A stretch of DNA of 64,000 nucleotides from Rhodospirillum rubrum ATCC 11170 (GTDB lineage: Bacteria > Pseudomonadota > Alphaproteobacteria > Rhodospirillales > Rhodospirillaceae): contig NC_007643.1 in assembly GCF_000013085.1 (NCBI RefSeq), positions 505,001-569,000 on the forward strand, given 5' to 3'. Made by a program: the position numbers and the translations under genes. The notes under the pieces were generated by a model that saw nothing but the letters and a program-made list of their open reading frames with translations, ran no database searches and was not told the origin of the DNA. Of the stretch, positions 54,458 through 62,219 are shown piece by piece (position 1 is the stretch's first letter; each line of letters begins with the position of its first letter).

Positions 54458-54696
54458 CGGTCTCTCCTGGGTGATGGGGGCGGGCCGGGGTGGGCCGCCA
54501 GGGGGATGGCCTAACAGGTGGTGTGCTATTTTATCGTGCGCAATACAATTTCCCTGAAAAACGGCGATCTCGGGAAAAAATCGCCGGTGGATGAAAAAAA
54601 CGCTTCCCATCCCGTGAACCCGATGTTAGAAACCGCGCCTCCCGACGATGTGGCCGCGCACCGGCCCCGGCGTCGAGAGAGAAGAAAGTACCCTAA
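54458..54696. promoter_or_regulatory. ohr / tRNA-Lys divergent promoter region
   Basis: A 239-nt gap with a local AT-rich patch. TTATCGTGCGCAATACAA (54530-54547) is an imperfect dyad centred on GCGC, in the place expected for an OhrR-like operator of the leftward ohr gene. The tRNA promoter must lie in the right half. The dyad is only suggestive. Confidence 0.3.
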
Positions 54697-54772
<76 letters not shown>

Positions 54773-54818
54773 AATTCAAAAAACCCAGCCTTAACCGGCT
54801 GGGTTTTTTGCGATTCGG
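54773..54818 (+). repeat. 46-bp direct repeat, left copy, containing a terminator
   Basis: Begins AATTCAAAAAACCCAGCC directly after the tRNA CCA and is identical over 46 bp to 55695-55740. The centre is a terminator: AAAACCCAGCC, TTAACC loop, GGCTGGGTTTTTT. It is the natural tRNA terminator; the exact copy at the far side of the AT-rich islet makes the pair look like attachment-site repeats. Confidence 0.93.
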
Positions 54819-55694
54819 GGCGCTTTCGCCGATTAGAGGGGGCGTGGCGCCTTTCTATCTGAGCTTCTTTTGTATTTATTTTTTCTCTCTATGGGGGTAT
54901 TTTAATCTTTGCATGTTATTTAAGTCGAAGAGGGGCGATCTGATGGATATGGTGCTGGTCGCTATTGGCGTTGGGTTTGCGGTTTTGCTGTTTGTTATGT
55001 TCGGTACTAAATTGGGTAAAGATCCCACTAAAAAGACAGTGGAGCAATTGGAAAGGGAGCAGCGTCTTCACGCTCGGTATATCCGAACGCTGACTCTGGG
55101 AACAGAAGAAAGTCTTAAAGCTCACGAGCAAGCAAAACGTGTTGATGACGAATTAGAGTGGCGTTACTTAATATGCAACGAAGGACAGGCTCCCTATGTT
55201 TTTCGTGCTAGGGCATTTTCGAATTTTGATGAAGGATGGCGAAGAGGTCAGAGTGAAGGAAAAGACGAAAATAAGTGCTTGGAAATGGCTCTTGTAAATG
55301 TTCTTTACTGTTTTGCAAAAGATAATAATTTATCAAAAATTATTGATGAAAATAATTTGGAAGATTTTTTTGGCTATCTTATGCTTGAAGTTATGCCTTT
55401 TAAAAAATTAGGGAAAACTAGAAGTCGAAAGGCAATTGCCGATTATGTTTTATGGCAATGCAATCCAAAATGGATTAACTCAGATATCCTTTCTCATGAT
55501 ATTGAAGCTGGCCTTAATATAATAGCCGAGAAAAATGTGGAATCTACCTTTAACTATCGTAAGATTCCCTATGCATGGACTCAACTAATTTCACAATCAA
55601 AAAATTAAAAAACTAATATACGCGCTGTTTTTTTGGGAAAGCTTCATCTTTTTTGTTAATAATTGAATTTATTTAATTATATTTTCTGGCACAG
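54819..55694. mobile_element. AT-rich single-gene islet between identical 46-bp repeats
   Basis: 876 bp strikingly richer in A and T than everything else in the window, bracketed by two perfect 46-bp repeats next to a tRNA gene. This is the layout left by site-specific integration at a tRNA 3' flank. No integrase, recombinase or second gene is present, so it is a remnant, a passively carried unit or the residue of a larger deleted island. Confidence 0.7.
54943..55608 (+). CDS. Membrane-anchored protein of unknown function on the AT-rich islet
   Basis: A 221-residue protein: one N-terminal TM helix (MDMVLVAIGVGFAVLLFVMF), a charged, probably coiled-coil stretch (KKTVEQLEREQRLHARYIRT, then KAHEQAKRVDDELEWRYL), and a helical cytoplasmic part. 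The family is not recognised. The start at 54943 has GAGGGG about 8 nt upstream; an ATG at 54913 lacks a ribosome site. Codon use (AAA, TTT, AAT, TTA) is unlike the host. It is the only gene between the two 46-bp repeats. Confidence 0.75.
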   Translation: MDMVLVAIGVGFAVLLFVMFGTKLGKDPTKKTVEQLEREQRLHARYIRTLTLGTEESLKAHEQAKRVDDELEWRYLICNEGQAPYVFRARAFSNFDEGWRRGQSEGKDENKCLEMALVNVLYCFAKDNNLSKIIDENNLEDFFGYLMLEVMPFKKLGKTRSRKAIADYVLWQCNPKWINSDILSHDIEAGLNIIAEKNVESTFNYRKIPYAWTQLISQSKN

Positions 55695-55740
55695 AATTCA
55701 AAAAACCCAGCCTTAACCGGCTGGGTTTTTTGCGATTCGG
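55695..55740 (+). repeat. 46-bp direct repeat, right copy, containing a terminator
   Basis: Identical to 54773-54818 including the terminator stem ACCCAGCC / GGCTGGGT and T6. It ends 13 nt before the stop of the leftward SPASM gene, so its A-tract and T-tract can also terminate that gene from the other side. Confidence 0.93.
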
Positions 55741-55753
55741 CTGATTGCATCGA

Positions 55754-57100
55754 TCACGGCGCCGTGGCGCGTTCGTGGTGGAAGGCGCCGTAGAAGGCCA
55801 TTTTGTCTTCCAGGCCCTCCTTCATGCTGCACGACAGCAACTGACCGGCCTCGTGCAGTTTCGGGCAGGAACCCAGGCAGACCGGCAGCAGGGTGCAACC
55901 GGCGCAGCCGGCGCTGGTGAAGGGGTCGAAATCGCCATAGGGGATGGTCGCGCTCTCGACCTCGGCCAGGGTGCGGTCGATGTCGTCGGGGTGGATGCGG
56001 GCGAAAACCGACTGGTCGGTGCCCACCGCCGGCACGCATTTGCCGATACGGCCCTGGGGATCGATGGTGAAGCCGTTGCTCAAGGTGGCGGTGCAGGGAT
56101 GGTTCACCGGCTGGGGCATGCCATAGACCATATAGCCCTGGTCTTTGAGGAAGCGGCGGAAGTCGTCTTCCTCATCGGCGAATTCCGAGTTGGAGAAGCA
56201 GTCGTGGGGAATGCAGTCGATGATGCCGCGGCTGGTATTGATGAAGCCCAGGCGGAAATCCAGGCGGGGATCCAGGATGGCGTGGCGCTTGAACATCCTG
56301 ACTACGTCTTTGGCCTCGGTGATGTTCTGGCGGTCGACATTGATGCGGATGGTGACGCTGCCCGTTCCTTCGATCAGGGCGGGCATATGCGCCATCAGGA
56401 AGCGGTAATAGGCCTCGGCCCGGTCCAGGGGCACGCGGCGGCGCTCGGCATAGGTCGTCACCGCGCCATCAAGCGAGATCTGTAAGGCGCGCACGGCCAT
56501 TTTGGGCAGGGCGGCGACGATCTCGGGCGTCATCAGCAAGCCATTGGTCAGCATCTCGGCGTAATAGCCGATGCCTCTGGCCGCGCAGATGGCCTGCAGT
56601 TGGGCGCTCATCGTCTGGATGGTGGTCCAGGCCATCAGCGGTTCGCCGCCGAACCATTGCACGACCATGCCTTGGGCGGTTTCGGCCTTGCGCCGGGCGA
56701 ACTCCACCACGCCCTTGGCGATCGCCGGGGTCATGGCCCGTGAGTGCTCGACGTTCTGCTGGAAGCAGTAGCTGCATTTCATGTTGCACTGCATTGTCGG
56801 CGCCAGGGTCAGATAAAGCCGGCGCGGATCATCGCGATGGGCAAGGTAGCGGGCCTTTTCCAGGGCGTATTCATCGGCCTGGGCCGGCACGGCGAAGCCG
56901 AGCTTGGCCAGGGCCTCGGCCAGATCGGGCAAGGCGGTTGCGTCGCCCCCCAGGCCGGTCAGGCATTGATCGATCGCCGCCCGGCGGCCCTCGTCAAGCC
57001 ACAGCGCATGGCCGGTGACGCTGTTGAACAGAATCTGTCCATCCTTGCCTTCCAAAAGAAGGTTGAAGGCGGAGGGTTTCCACTCTCGGGCATCGAACAT
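55754..57100 (-). CDS. Radical SAM/SPASM peptide maturase 2
   Basis: A 448-residue radical SAM enzyme. The N-terminal 85 residues (FNLLLEGKDGQILFNSVTGH) form a small winged-helix-like region found in peptide-modifying SPASM enzymes. The radical SAM core has TMQCNMKCSYCFQQN (C-x3-C-x2-C), WFGGEPLM and LTNGLLM. The SPASM end has HPCTATLSNGFTIDPQGRIG, then KCVPAVG and AGCAGCTLLPVCLGSCPKL, enough Cys for two extra Fe-S clusters. The start at 57100 (MFDAREWKP) is family-like. It is the last gene of precursor-maturase 1-maturase 2, so it probably installs thioether or C-C links on the Cys-rich peptide (inference). Confidence 0.88.
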   Translation of the reverse strand: MFDAREWKPSAFNLLLEGKDGQILFNSVTGHALWLDEGRRAAIDQCLTGLGGDATALPDLAEALAKLGFAVPAQADEYALEKARYLAHRDDPRRLYLTLAPTMQCNMKCSYCFQQNVEHSRAMTPAIAKGVVEFARRKAETAQGMVVQWFGGEPLMAWTTIQTMSAQLQAICAARGIGYYAEMLTNGLLMTPEIVAALPKMAVRALQISLDGAVTTYAERRRVPLDRAEAYYRFLMAHMPALIEGTGSVTIRINVDRQNITEAKDVVRMFKRHAILDPRLDFRLGFINTSRGIIDCIPHDCFSNSEFADEEDDFRRFLKDQGYMVYGMPQPVNHPCTATLSNGFTIDPQGRIGKCVPAVGTDQSVFARIHPDDIDRTLAEVESATIPYGDFDPFTSAGCAGCTLLPVCLGSCPKLHEAGQLLSCSMKEGLEDKMAFYGAFHHERATAP

Positions 57101-57126
57101 GGGACGATCCTCTTTCTTTAGGCTTA

Positions 57127-57177
57127 CGCCGGGCCCTTTTTCATCACGCCCGCGCCGGGTCCTTTGCGTCACGCCCG
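57127..57177. repeat. Two tandem 25/26-bp units between the SPASM genes
   Basis: Units 57127-57152 and 57153-57177 both start CGCCGGG and end TCACGCCCG, with a variable middle containing CCTTT. Each can form a short CGGGC / GCCCG hairpin. They fill most of the 91-nt gap between the two maturase genes. Confidence 0.75.
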
Positions 57178-57191
57178 TGCCCCGGGCGGGG

Positions 57192-58694
57192 CTACCCCAA
57201 ACGGACGCCGGGGCGTTCGTTGTTGGGGCAGAGCGGCGGGGCGGTGAAGATGGTGCCGTAGGAGTAATAGGCGTCGCGGTAGCAGCGGCCCTTTTCCCAC
57301 ATGCAGCTTTCAAAGCCCGGGCAGGTCTCGCAGGTCGTACCGGCGAACTGGTCGCGCGAGGGGTGGATGAAGGCCATCATCGCGTCACTGTTCCAGATCT
57401 CGGCGATGGTTTGCCGGCTGGCGTCGCCGACGAAATACGGCTCCTCATAGGCCATCTGTTCGCACAGGAAGGCCTTGCCGTCGGGGCCGATGCCCAGCGA
57501 ATGCCAGCCGCCGCCGCAGCCGATCCGCCCATCCCACAGCCTTTGCTTGAGCTCGGCGGTCAGAACGATCGGCCCGCCGGCGGAAAGCGAGACGTTTTCA
57601 TTGAGGACGATGTCGGGAAAACGCTCGCGGATCTCGGCGAACTGTCGAGTCAGGGTTTCGGCGTGCTGGGGGCCAAGGAACAGATCGTCGGTATGGCGGT
57701 GGAGCGAGCGGGTATAGCGCACGAAGCTGAAGCGGCGGCCGCCCAGCGCGTAGAACTGTTCAACGATGGGCAGCGGCTGGTTGGCGTTCAGCCCGGTCAC
57801 TACGCATTTGACGATCGGCATGATGCCGAAGCTCATGAAATTATTGAAGGTCTCGACGTTTTTCTGGTGACGCGGTTTGGTGACGTTAAGCAGGCGCATG
57901 CCCAGGGCCTCGTCGACGGAATCGATGCTCAATTGCACCGGGCGGTCGATGACGCCGTTGACCTTCTCGCCAAGGCCGGCCTCCATCAAGCGGCCGATGG
58001 TCGGCTTCGACAGGAAGATCTTGGTCGAAAGCAGGAAATGCATGTCGTTGCGCAACATGCTTTCGATGATGTCGACCCCGTCCTTGCGGGCGAAGGTATC
58101 GCCGTTGTCGGGGGAGCACAGCCGCACGCCGAGGCCGGCCATCTCGGCCAGGATCTCCTGCCAGCGCGACAGCGCCATCTCGGGCAGCTTCTTGCGGTCG
58201 GCATAGCAATACAGGCAGTCGGTATGGCAGCGGTGGGTGGTCACCGTATAAACGTTGATCGGGGCGCGCAGGCGGAAGCGCTGCTTCACATCGCCCATCA
58301 CCGTCCTGAAATCGTCCCCGCCGACAACGAAGTGCCGGGAATCGAAGCGTGGCGCGTGGGGGATCGGCGCATCGGATACCTCGATCAGTCCATCGCGGCC
58401 GATGCCGGCCATCGACACCTTGTTGCGGACCAGGGTGTCGACCGAGGCCAGAAGGTCGAGCAAGGGCAGGGGGCTTTCGGGGAACAGCGCGCGGAACATG
58501 CGGTCCAGGTCGGAAAATCGCGTGCGGCCATCAAGCAGCGACAGAACGAAGCCCTGGATCGGCTGGAGGATGTGAATATGGGTATTGATGTAATCGAGCG
58601 GATAGAGAATCGGCCGGTCGCCATCGATCTTGAAGACGAATTCCCGTCTAAGGGCGGCGAATTGCTCGGCCGCGATGGTGAACTCCTGACCCAT
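57192..58694 (-). CDS. Radical SAM/SPASM peptide maturase 1 with N-terminal RRE-like domain
   Basis: A 500-residue radical SAM enzyme. Residues 1-90 (ILYPLDYINTHIHILQPIQG, FVLSLLDGRTRFSDLDRMF) look like a PqqD-type RiPP recognition element that would bind the precursor leader. The core has TTHRCHTDCLYCYADRKKLP (C-x3-C-x2-C). The SPASM end has CGGGWHSLGIGPDGKAFLCE, then TTCETCPGFESCMWEKGRCY. The ATG at 58694 has GGGGG 5 nt upstream. It follows the precursor gene by 64 nt, with a 13-bp hairpin between. Target and bond type are not known. Confidence 0.88.
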   Translation of the reverse strand: MGQEFTIAAEQFAALRREFVFKIDGDRPILYPLDYINTHIHILQPIQGFVLSLLDGRTRFSDLDRMFRALFPESPLPLLDLLASVDTLVRNKVSMAGIGRDGLIEVSDAPIPHAPRFDSRHFVVGGDDFRTVMGDVKQRFRLRAPINVYTVTTHRCHTDCLYCYADRKKLPEMALSRWQEILAEMAGLGVRLCSPDNGDTFARKDGVDIIESMLRNDMHFLLSTKIFLSKPTIGRLMEAGLGEKVNGVIDRPVQLSIDSVDEALGMRLLNVTKPRHQKNVETFNNFMSFGIMPIVKCVVTGLNANQPLPIVEQFYALGGRRFSFVRYTRSLHRHTDDLFLGPQHAETLTRQFAEIRERFPDIVLNENVSLSAGGPIVLTAELKQRLWDGRIGCGGGWHSLGIGPDGKAFLCEQMAYEEPYFVGDASRQTIAEIWNSDAMMAFIHPSRDQFAGTTCETCPGFESCMWEKGRCYRDAYYSYGTIFTAPPLCPNNERPGVRLG

Positions 58695-58714
58695 GAGCAC
58701 CCCCTGTTTTAGGA

Positions 58715-58746
58715 CGATGCCGTCGCGAATATGCGCGACGGCATCG
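58715..58746 (-). promoter_or_regulatory. 13-bp hairpin between RiPP precursor and maturases
   Basis: Perfect stem CGATGCCGTCGCG / CGCGACGGCATCG with a 6-nt loop. There is no T-run. In RiPP operons such hairpins often stabilise the short precursor message or act as leaky terminators, giving more peptide than enzyme. Confidence 0.7.
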
Positions 58747-58758
58747 CCTTCTGAGAGA

Positions 58759-58947
58759 TTACCAGCAGATCATACACGGACAGATCGTGCAGCCCGTACA
58801 GCCGTCGGCCAGTTCAGGAGTGACGATCCTGAAGCCTTCCTTGGGCACCAAGTCGACCTTCAGCCCCTTGGCTTTGATGAGTTCCTGGATTTCGTGAACC
58901 AGTTTCTCGGCTTCCTGTTGGGAGGCCGGCCTCTTTTCCAAACTCAT
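58759..58947 (-). CDS. Cysteine-rich RiPP precursor peptide
   Basis: A 62-residue peptide. Residues 1-48 form a charged, helical leader (SQQEAEKLVHEIQELIKAKG). The C-terminal core is DGCTGCTICPCMICW, with Cys at 50, 53, 56, 58 and 61 (C-x2-C-x2-C-x-C-x2-C) and a terminal Trp. GGAGG lies 8 nt before the ATG, a strong site. Two radical SAM/SPASM enzymes follow directly, the setting of sactipeptides and ranthipeptides, where Cys sulfur is linked to carbon atoms. No dedicated exporter or leader peptidase is beside it. Metallothionein-like or cofactor-type roles are alternatives. Confidence 0.85.
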   Translation of the reverse strand: MSLEKRPASQQEAEKLVHEIQELIKAKGLKVDLVPKEGFRIVTPELADGCTGCTICPCMICW

Positions 58948-58969
58948 TGTACAGCCCTCCGGTTACATC

Positions 58970-59070
58970 GAAGGGACGCCACCATGACGTGCCTTCGAGC
59001 ACAATAACCATACTTAGATTGTATGTCGTTTATCAACCTAAACTTACTTATCTGTTTAGGGAAATTTGCG
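58970..59070 (-). promoter_or_regulatory. Probable RiPP operon promoter with dyad
   Basis: An AT-rich patch between the lipase and precursor genes. CCTAAAC and GTTTAGG arms (59037-59060) form a 7-bp dyad with a 10-nt spacer, followed on the minus strand by TTGATA and, 18 nt later, TATGGT. Suggests a regulated promoter for the precursor rather than simple read-through from the lipase gene. Confidence 0.45.
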
Positions 59071-60939
59071 TCAGGCGTTCATAAGGGCGGCGATCTCGTT
59101 CGAGAGCTGGCCGACGGTCCAGGCCGAAAGCTGGGCCAGCATGTTCACCGCCTCGGCATCGAGGCTTAACTGGGAGGCCGTGGAGTAATTGGGGAAGTTG
59201 GCCAAAGGTCCTGACGGATCAGAGGCTTGACCGGATTTCAGGTCGGCCTTGAGGGTGCGGTCCAGGATCTGGCTCTGCCAGCGGTCGACCCGGTTATTAT
59301 AGACCCACAGCACATCGACCTTGCGGCCGGCGTCGAGGGCGGCCACGGGATTGGCCACCGTAACCAGAGATTGCCGGGCCCAGGCGATATCGGCGCCCAG
59401 GGTCGATCCGCCGGCGCAACTGGCCTGCCGCAACGCCTGACGCAGCCCGCTGAAGCCGCCGCCTTGCGAATCGTCAAAGATCTGGACATAGCTCATCGGT
59501 TGGGTTGGCGACATGCCGCCATAGGACGGATAGGTGTTCTTGGCGCTGTCGTAGGCGCCATAGCCAAACAGCAGGGCGAGTTGTTCATCGACGATGAGGT
59601 CGGTGTTGCCTGGGGTGAAGGCGAGGGGCTGTTCACAGTTGACGAAGGCGATGGCCTTGATGTCGCCCAGCGTACGGGCCAGCAGGCCGAGCAGGCCCGT
59701 ATTGTCGAAGGTGCCGCCGTCGGTGAAGCCATAGTTTTGGGTCGAGGAAGGCTGCCCCTTGGGGGCGATCGGCCAATAATCGTATTGGGGGATAACCGGA
59801 AACGGCGCGTTCCTTGCCGCCAGGGCATAAACCTCGGCCTTGGTCTTGGGGCTGGGAAGGGAGGAGTCGGCCAAGGCCCGCGCCCGGGGGGCGTCCGCCT
59901 GCTCGATCAGCGAACGCAGGCGGATTTTGGTTTGGGCGATATCGGCCGGCGCGACGGCGAGCTTTTCGGGCGATACCGCCAACTCGTCTTCCATCGCCCG
60001 GAAATGCGGGCTTAGATGTTGCTGGAGCCATTGGGCGAAAAAGGCGCTGGAGCAGCCGGTGATATCGCACAGCGAATACCGCCCCGCCTGGGTAACGCTC
60101 AGCGGATTGGCGGTGGCGTCGCCGGCGAGCGTCGTTCCGAAGCCCAGCGACTCGCAGGCCCCGCCGCCGACAAGGGCGCCATCGGGGCTGGCCCCGGGCA
60201 AGCCGGTCGAAACGGGCGTGGCCTGGACCGGAACCTGGGGCGCTTCCGCCTTGTCCTGAAGCAGATTGAAATTGACGATCAGCGTCGGCCGGCCGGCGCG
60301 CGGCTTATAAAAATCCGAGGTCGTCAGCGAGGGATTGGCCGGCAGGATATGGGCGGCGATGTAATCATCCGACAGGCTGAAATAGGTGCTTGGGGTCAGA
60401 CGGGTCTGGGTTCCCGCCTGATACAGACCGAAGCCCTTGAGAACGAACTCGCCAACCGCGGTGATCCACAGCCAGGACCAGTCCAGATGATAATGGACCA
60501 TCCAGGTCCAGGCGAATTTGGCAATGTTGAAATCATTGAAGTTTCCCGGAACCCGCCCCAGGCTGAGCGGCGCGAGATAGGACACATTGGCCGGCGAGGC
60601 GGAAGAGGGCGAGCCGCTGATCAGCGCATTGGGCGGTTGCGGCGAGATCAGGATATCCGTATCGGCGACCGGCTTTCCGCCAATCGACGGCGGCAGATAG
60701 GTGAAGGGCACCGCAGCCCAGCTTCCCCCCGATACGGACGAGACATAAGCCACCCGCTTGATCAGGGGCTGGCTTGGCGTCAACGGGTCGGCAAGGGTGA
60801 GAAGCGCCGAAAGCTGCCCCAAGGTGCAGCTTAACGAGCGCGAGCCGCCGCCCGAGAAGCAGACCCCCAAAACCGGGGTGGTTGGCGGGCGCTCTCCGAT
60901 CGGATCCGGATAGGGGGTGATGTGATAGGTCTGCGACAT
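59071..60939 (-). CDS. Patatin/cPLA2-like phospholipase-family protein
   Basis: A 622-residue protein with a lipid-acyl-hydrolase Ser/Asp dyad. VLGVCFSGGGSRSLSCTLGQ is the Gly-rich oxyanion loop, VAYVSSVSGGSWAAVPF holds the nucleophile Ser, and NYGFTDGGTFDNTGLLGLL contains the catalytic Asp. The long, loop-rich middle (residues 110-400) resembles neither plant patatin nor ExoU closely. There is no signal peptide. It lies upstream of, and on the same strand as, the RiPP genes with a 123-nt gap, so joint function is possible but not shown. GGAGGATCG precedes the ATG. Confidence 0.8.
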   Translation of the reverse strand: MSQTYHITPYPDPIGERPPTTPVLGVCFSGGGSRSLSCTLGQLSALLTLADPLTPSQPLIKRVAYVSSVSGGSWAAVPFTYLPPSIGGKPVADTDILISPQPPNALISGSPSSASPANVSYLAPLSLGRVPGNFNDFNIAKFAWTWMVHYHLDWSWLWITAVGEFVLKGFGLYQAGTQTRLTPSTYFSLSDDYIAAHILPANPSLTTSDFYKPRAGRPTLIVNFNLLQDKAEAPQVPVQATPVSTGLPGASPDGALVGGGACESLGFGTTLAGDATANPLSVTQAGRYSLCDITGCSSAFFAQWLQQHLSPHFRAMEDELAVSPEKLAVAPADIAQTKIRLRSLIEQADAPRARALADSSLPSPKTKAEVYALAARNAPFPVIPQYDYWPIAPKGQPSSTQNYGFTDGGTFDNTGLLGLLARTLGDIKAIAFVNCEQPLAFTPGNTDLIVDEQLALLFGYGAYDSAKNTYPSYGGMSPTQPMSYVQIFDDSQGGGFSGLRQALRQASCAGGSTLGADIAWARQSLVTVANPVAALDAGRKVDVLWVYNNRVDRWQSQILDRTLKADLKSGQASDPSGPLANFPNYSTASQLSLDAEAVNMLAQLSAWTVGQLSNEIAALMNA

Positions 60940-61183
60940 GACGATCCTCCTCCACTACGCCCGAAGGGGGGTCAAGGGTATGCCCCCTAAAGGGGTTAAG
61001 CTTTAACGATACGTCCTTTAAGGGATTTTGCCATCGACAAAACCAAGGCGACTTAAAATATTTATTTTCGCGTTTTAAGCGCTCTTGGCGGCCATGGGGC
61101 GCCGGCCCGGGCTTGCGGCGGAGCGCCGGTCGGGGTGGCGGAAAAGGGGATGGGGAAGGGAGTTCCTGAAGGCTCGGGAGACC
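60940..61183. other. Intergenic region upstream of the lipase gene
   Basis: A 244-nt gap. CCCCTAAAGGGG near 60984 is a short palindrome, and TTTAAGGGATTT and AAAATATTTATTTT around 61018-61066 make an AT-rich patch fit for the leftward lipase promoter. No gene or RNA is evident. Confidence 0.35.
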
Positions 61184-61606
61184 CTATGGCGCGGGGACCG
61201 GGCAGGTCAGATCGCCCTCGGCGCAGCGAAGGTAGCTTCTCAGCTCCTTGACGCGCTTTTGGGTCAAGCCCTCCCGGCAAGTCGCCAGCGCCATCGGATA
61301 AGCGCTACCGCCCTCGACGCCCGAGGTAGCGAAGGCGCATTCGCCATCGCGGAAGGCGAGCCAGGCTTTCTGGGCGCCGACCAGGCGGGCCTTGGTGTCG
61401 GGATCGTTTTTCAAGCGGCCGCCAAGATCCTTGTAAAGCTGATTAAGCTCGCCATCGGTGCGGCGAAGCGCCTGATCGGCGCACAGCGTCATCTCGGCCT
61501 GGGTCTGCGGCGCGGCGCATTCCTGGGCCCGCGCCTGGGGCGCGGCGGCGAGGCAGAGGGCGAGGGTGAGGCCGGTCAGACCCGGCAGGCTGGTAGGGGT
61601 GGGCAT
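61184..61606 (-). CDS. LprI-like (DUF1311) secreted protein
   Basis: A 140-residue periplasmic protein: signal peptide GLTGLTLALCLAAAPQARAQ, then the DUF1311/LprI core with ECAAPQTQAEMTLCADQALR, RTDGELNQLYKDLGGRLKND, LVGAQKAWLAFRDGECAFAT and YPMALATCREGLTQKRVKEL. Four conserved Cys form disulfides in this family, which includes lysozyme inhibitors of the LprI type. The start at 61606 gives the signal peptide. The same frame stays open far upstream, but that part belongs to an unrelated SPASM remnant. Confidence 0.85.
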   Translation of the reverse strand: MPTPTSLPGLTGLTLALCLAAAPQARAQECAAPQTQAEMTLCADQALRRTDGELNQLYKDLGGRLKNDPDTKARLVGAQKAWLAFRDGECAFATSGVEGGSAYPMALATCREGLTQKRVKELRSYLRCAEGDLTCPVPAP

Positions 61607-61689
61607 GTCCTGGGCGCCTTTCGTCATGAAGGCCATGGGCAAGCCGCCGAGAGTCGGCGGCGCGGCGTAAGCGCTCTCGTGATCGGCCA

Positions 61690-61870
61690 TGGCAGGCCTG
61701 GGGCATATCGGCTCGTCACGGGTGAGGAGGGCGCCGATCGCCTCGGCGTTCCAGATTTCCAATGCGCTGACCTCCCTCAGGCTTCCCAGATCGATATCGG
61801 TCATCCGATTACAAGGGCGTGGTTTGAGATCGGGATCAATAATGCAATGGGAAACCCCGGACATACAGGA
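61690..61870 (-). pseudogene. Remnant of a radical SAM/SPASM gene (SPASM domain only)
   Basis: Translation on the minus strand gives CASGASCMSGVSHCIIDPDL, then KPRPCNRMTDIDLGSLREVS and ALEIWNAEAI. This is a clear SPASM-domain piece (C-x-I-D-P-D...PC, D-x-G-x-LRE, x-x-IWN). There is no radical SAM core upstream, no ribosome site and no start codon of its own; an Ala/Pro stretch leads into the LprI gene. It is the tail of a lost third SPASM protein near the RiPP locus. Confidence 0.6.
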
Positions 61871-62079
61871 CGCTCCGCTGGCGCAGCCGGGCCCATAATG
61901 CGGGGCGAGTCTGGGAGTTGTCTTTGCTGGCCTTTGCGATCGCGCCCGCGGGATCGGACGTTCCGCGCCGTCATGATGGGAAACCACCGCGTATAGACCC
62001 AAAGCGCTTCGAGGGTGGCTGGGATCGACGGGGCGTTAGGGCGGGTGACGACGAGGGAGTCCACCGTCCGTCGGGACGG

Positions 62080-62152
62080 CGCCGCTCCATCTTATTGGCT
62101 TTGAAGGAAAGTCCCCGCGTTAAAGGGATTTCCTTTAACGCGGTCGGCTTTC
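62080..62152. repeat. Second, diverged copy of the cas1 double-hairpin element
   Basis: Shares with 24063-24140 the order CGCCGCTC, CTTATTG, AAAGT, GCGTTAAA, GGAT, TTTAACGC. The main stem CCGCGTTAAAGG / CCTTTAACGCGG (62115-62126, 62132-62143) is a perfect 12-bp hairpin with compensated changes relative to the cas1 copy. The first hairpin of the cas1 copy is incomplete here. Confidence 0.65.
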
Positions 62153-62219
62153 AGGGCCCTTTGCTTGGGGGCCCGGGCCGGGGATCGCCATTGTCCCGGG
62201 CCGAGACGTCAAATAGCGG

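Larger units (their letters stand above)
61607..62219. other. 613-nt region without an intact gene
   Basis: Contains the SPASM remnant (61690-61870), a diverged copy of the cas1 double-hairpin element (62080-62152) and otherwise nothing that looks coding. Loss of a gene here by decay is likely. Confidence 0.6.

Noticed and set aside
61607-62002. Long N-terminal extension of the LprI-like protein
   Set aside because: The extension holds a SPASM fragment and no signal peptide; the internal ATG at 61606 gives a proper exported LprI protein.
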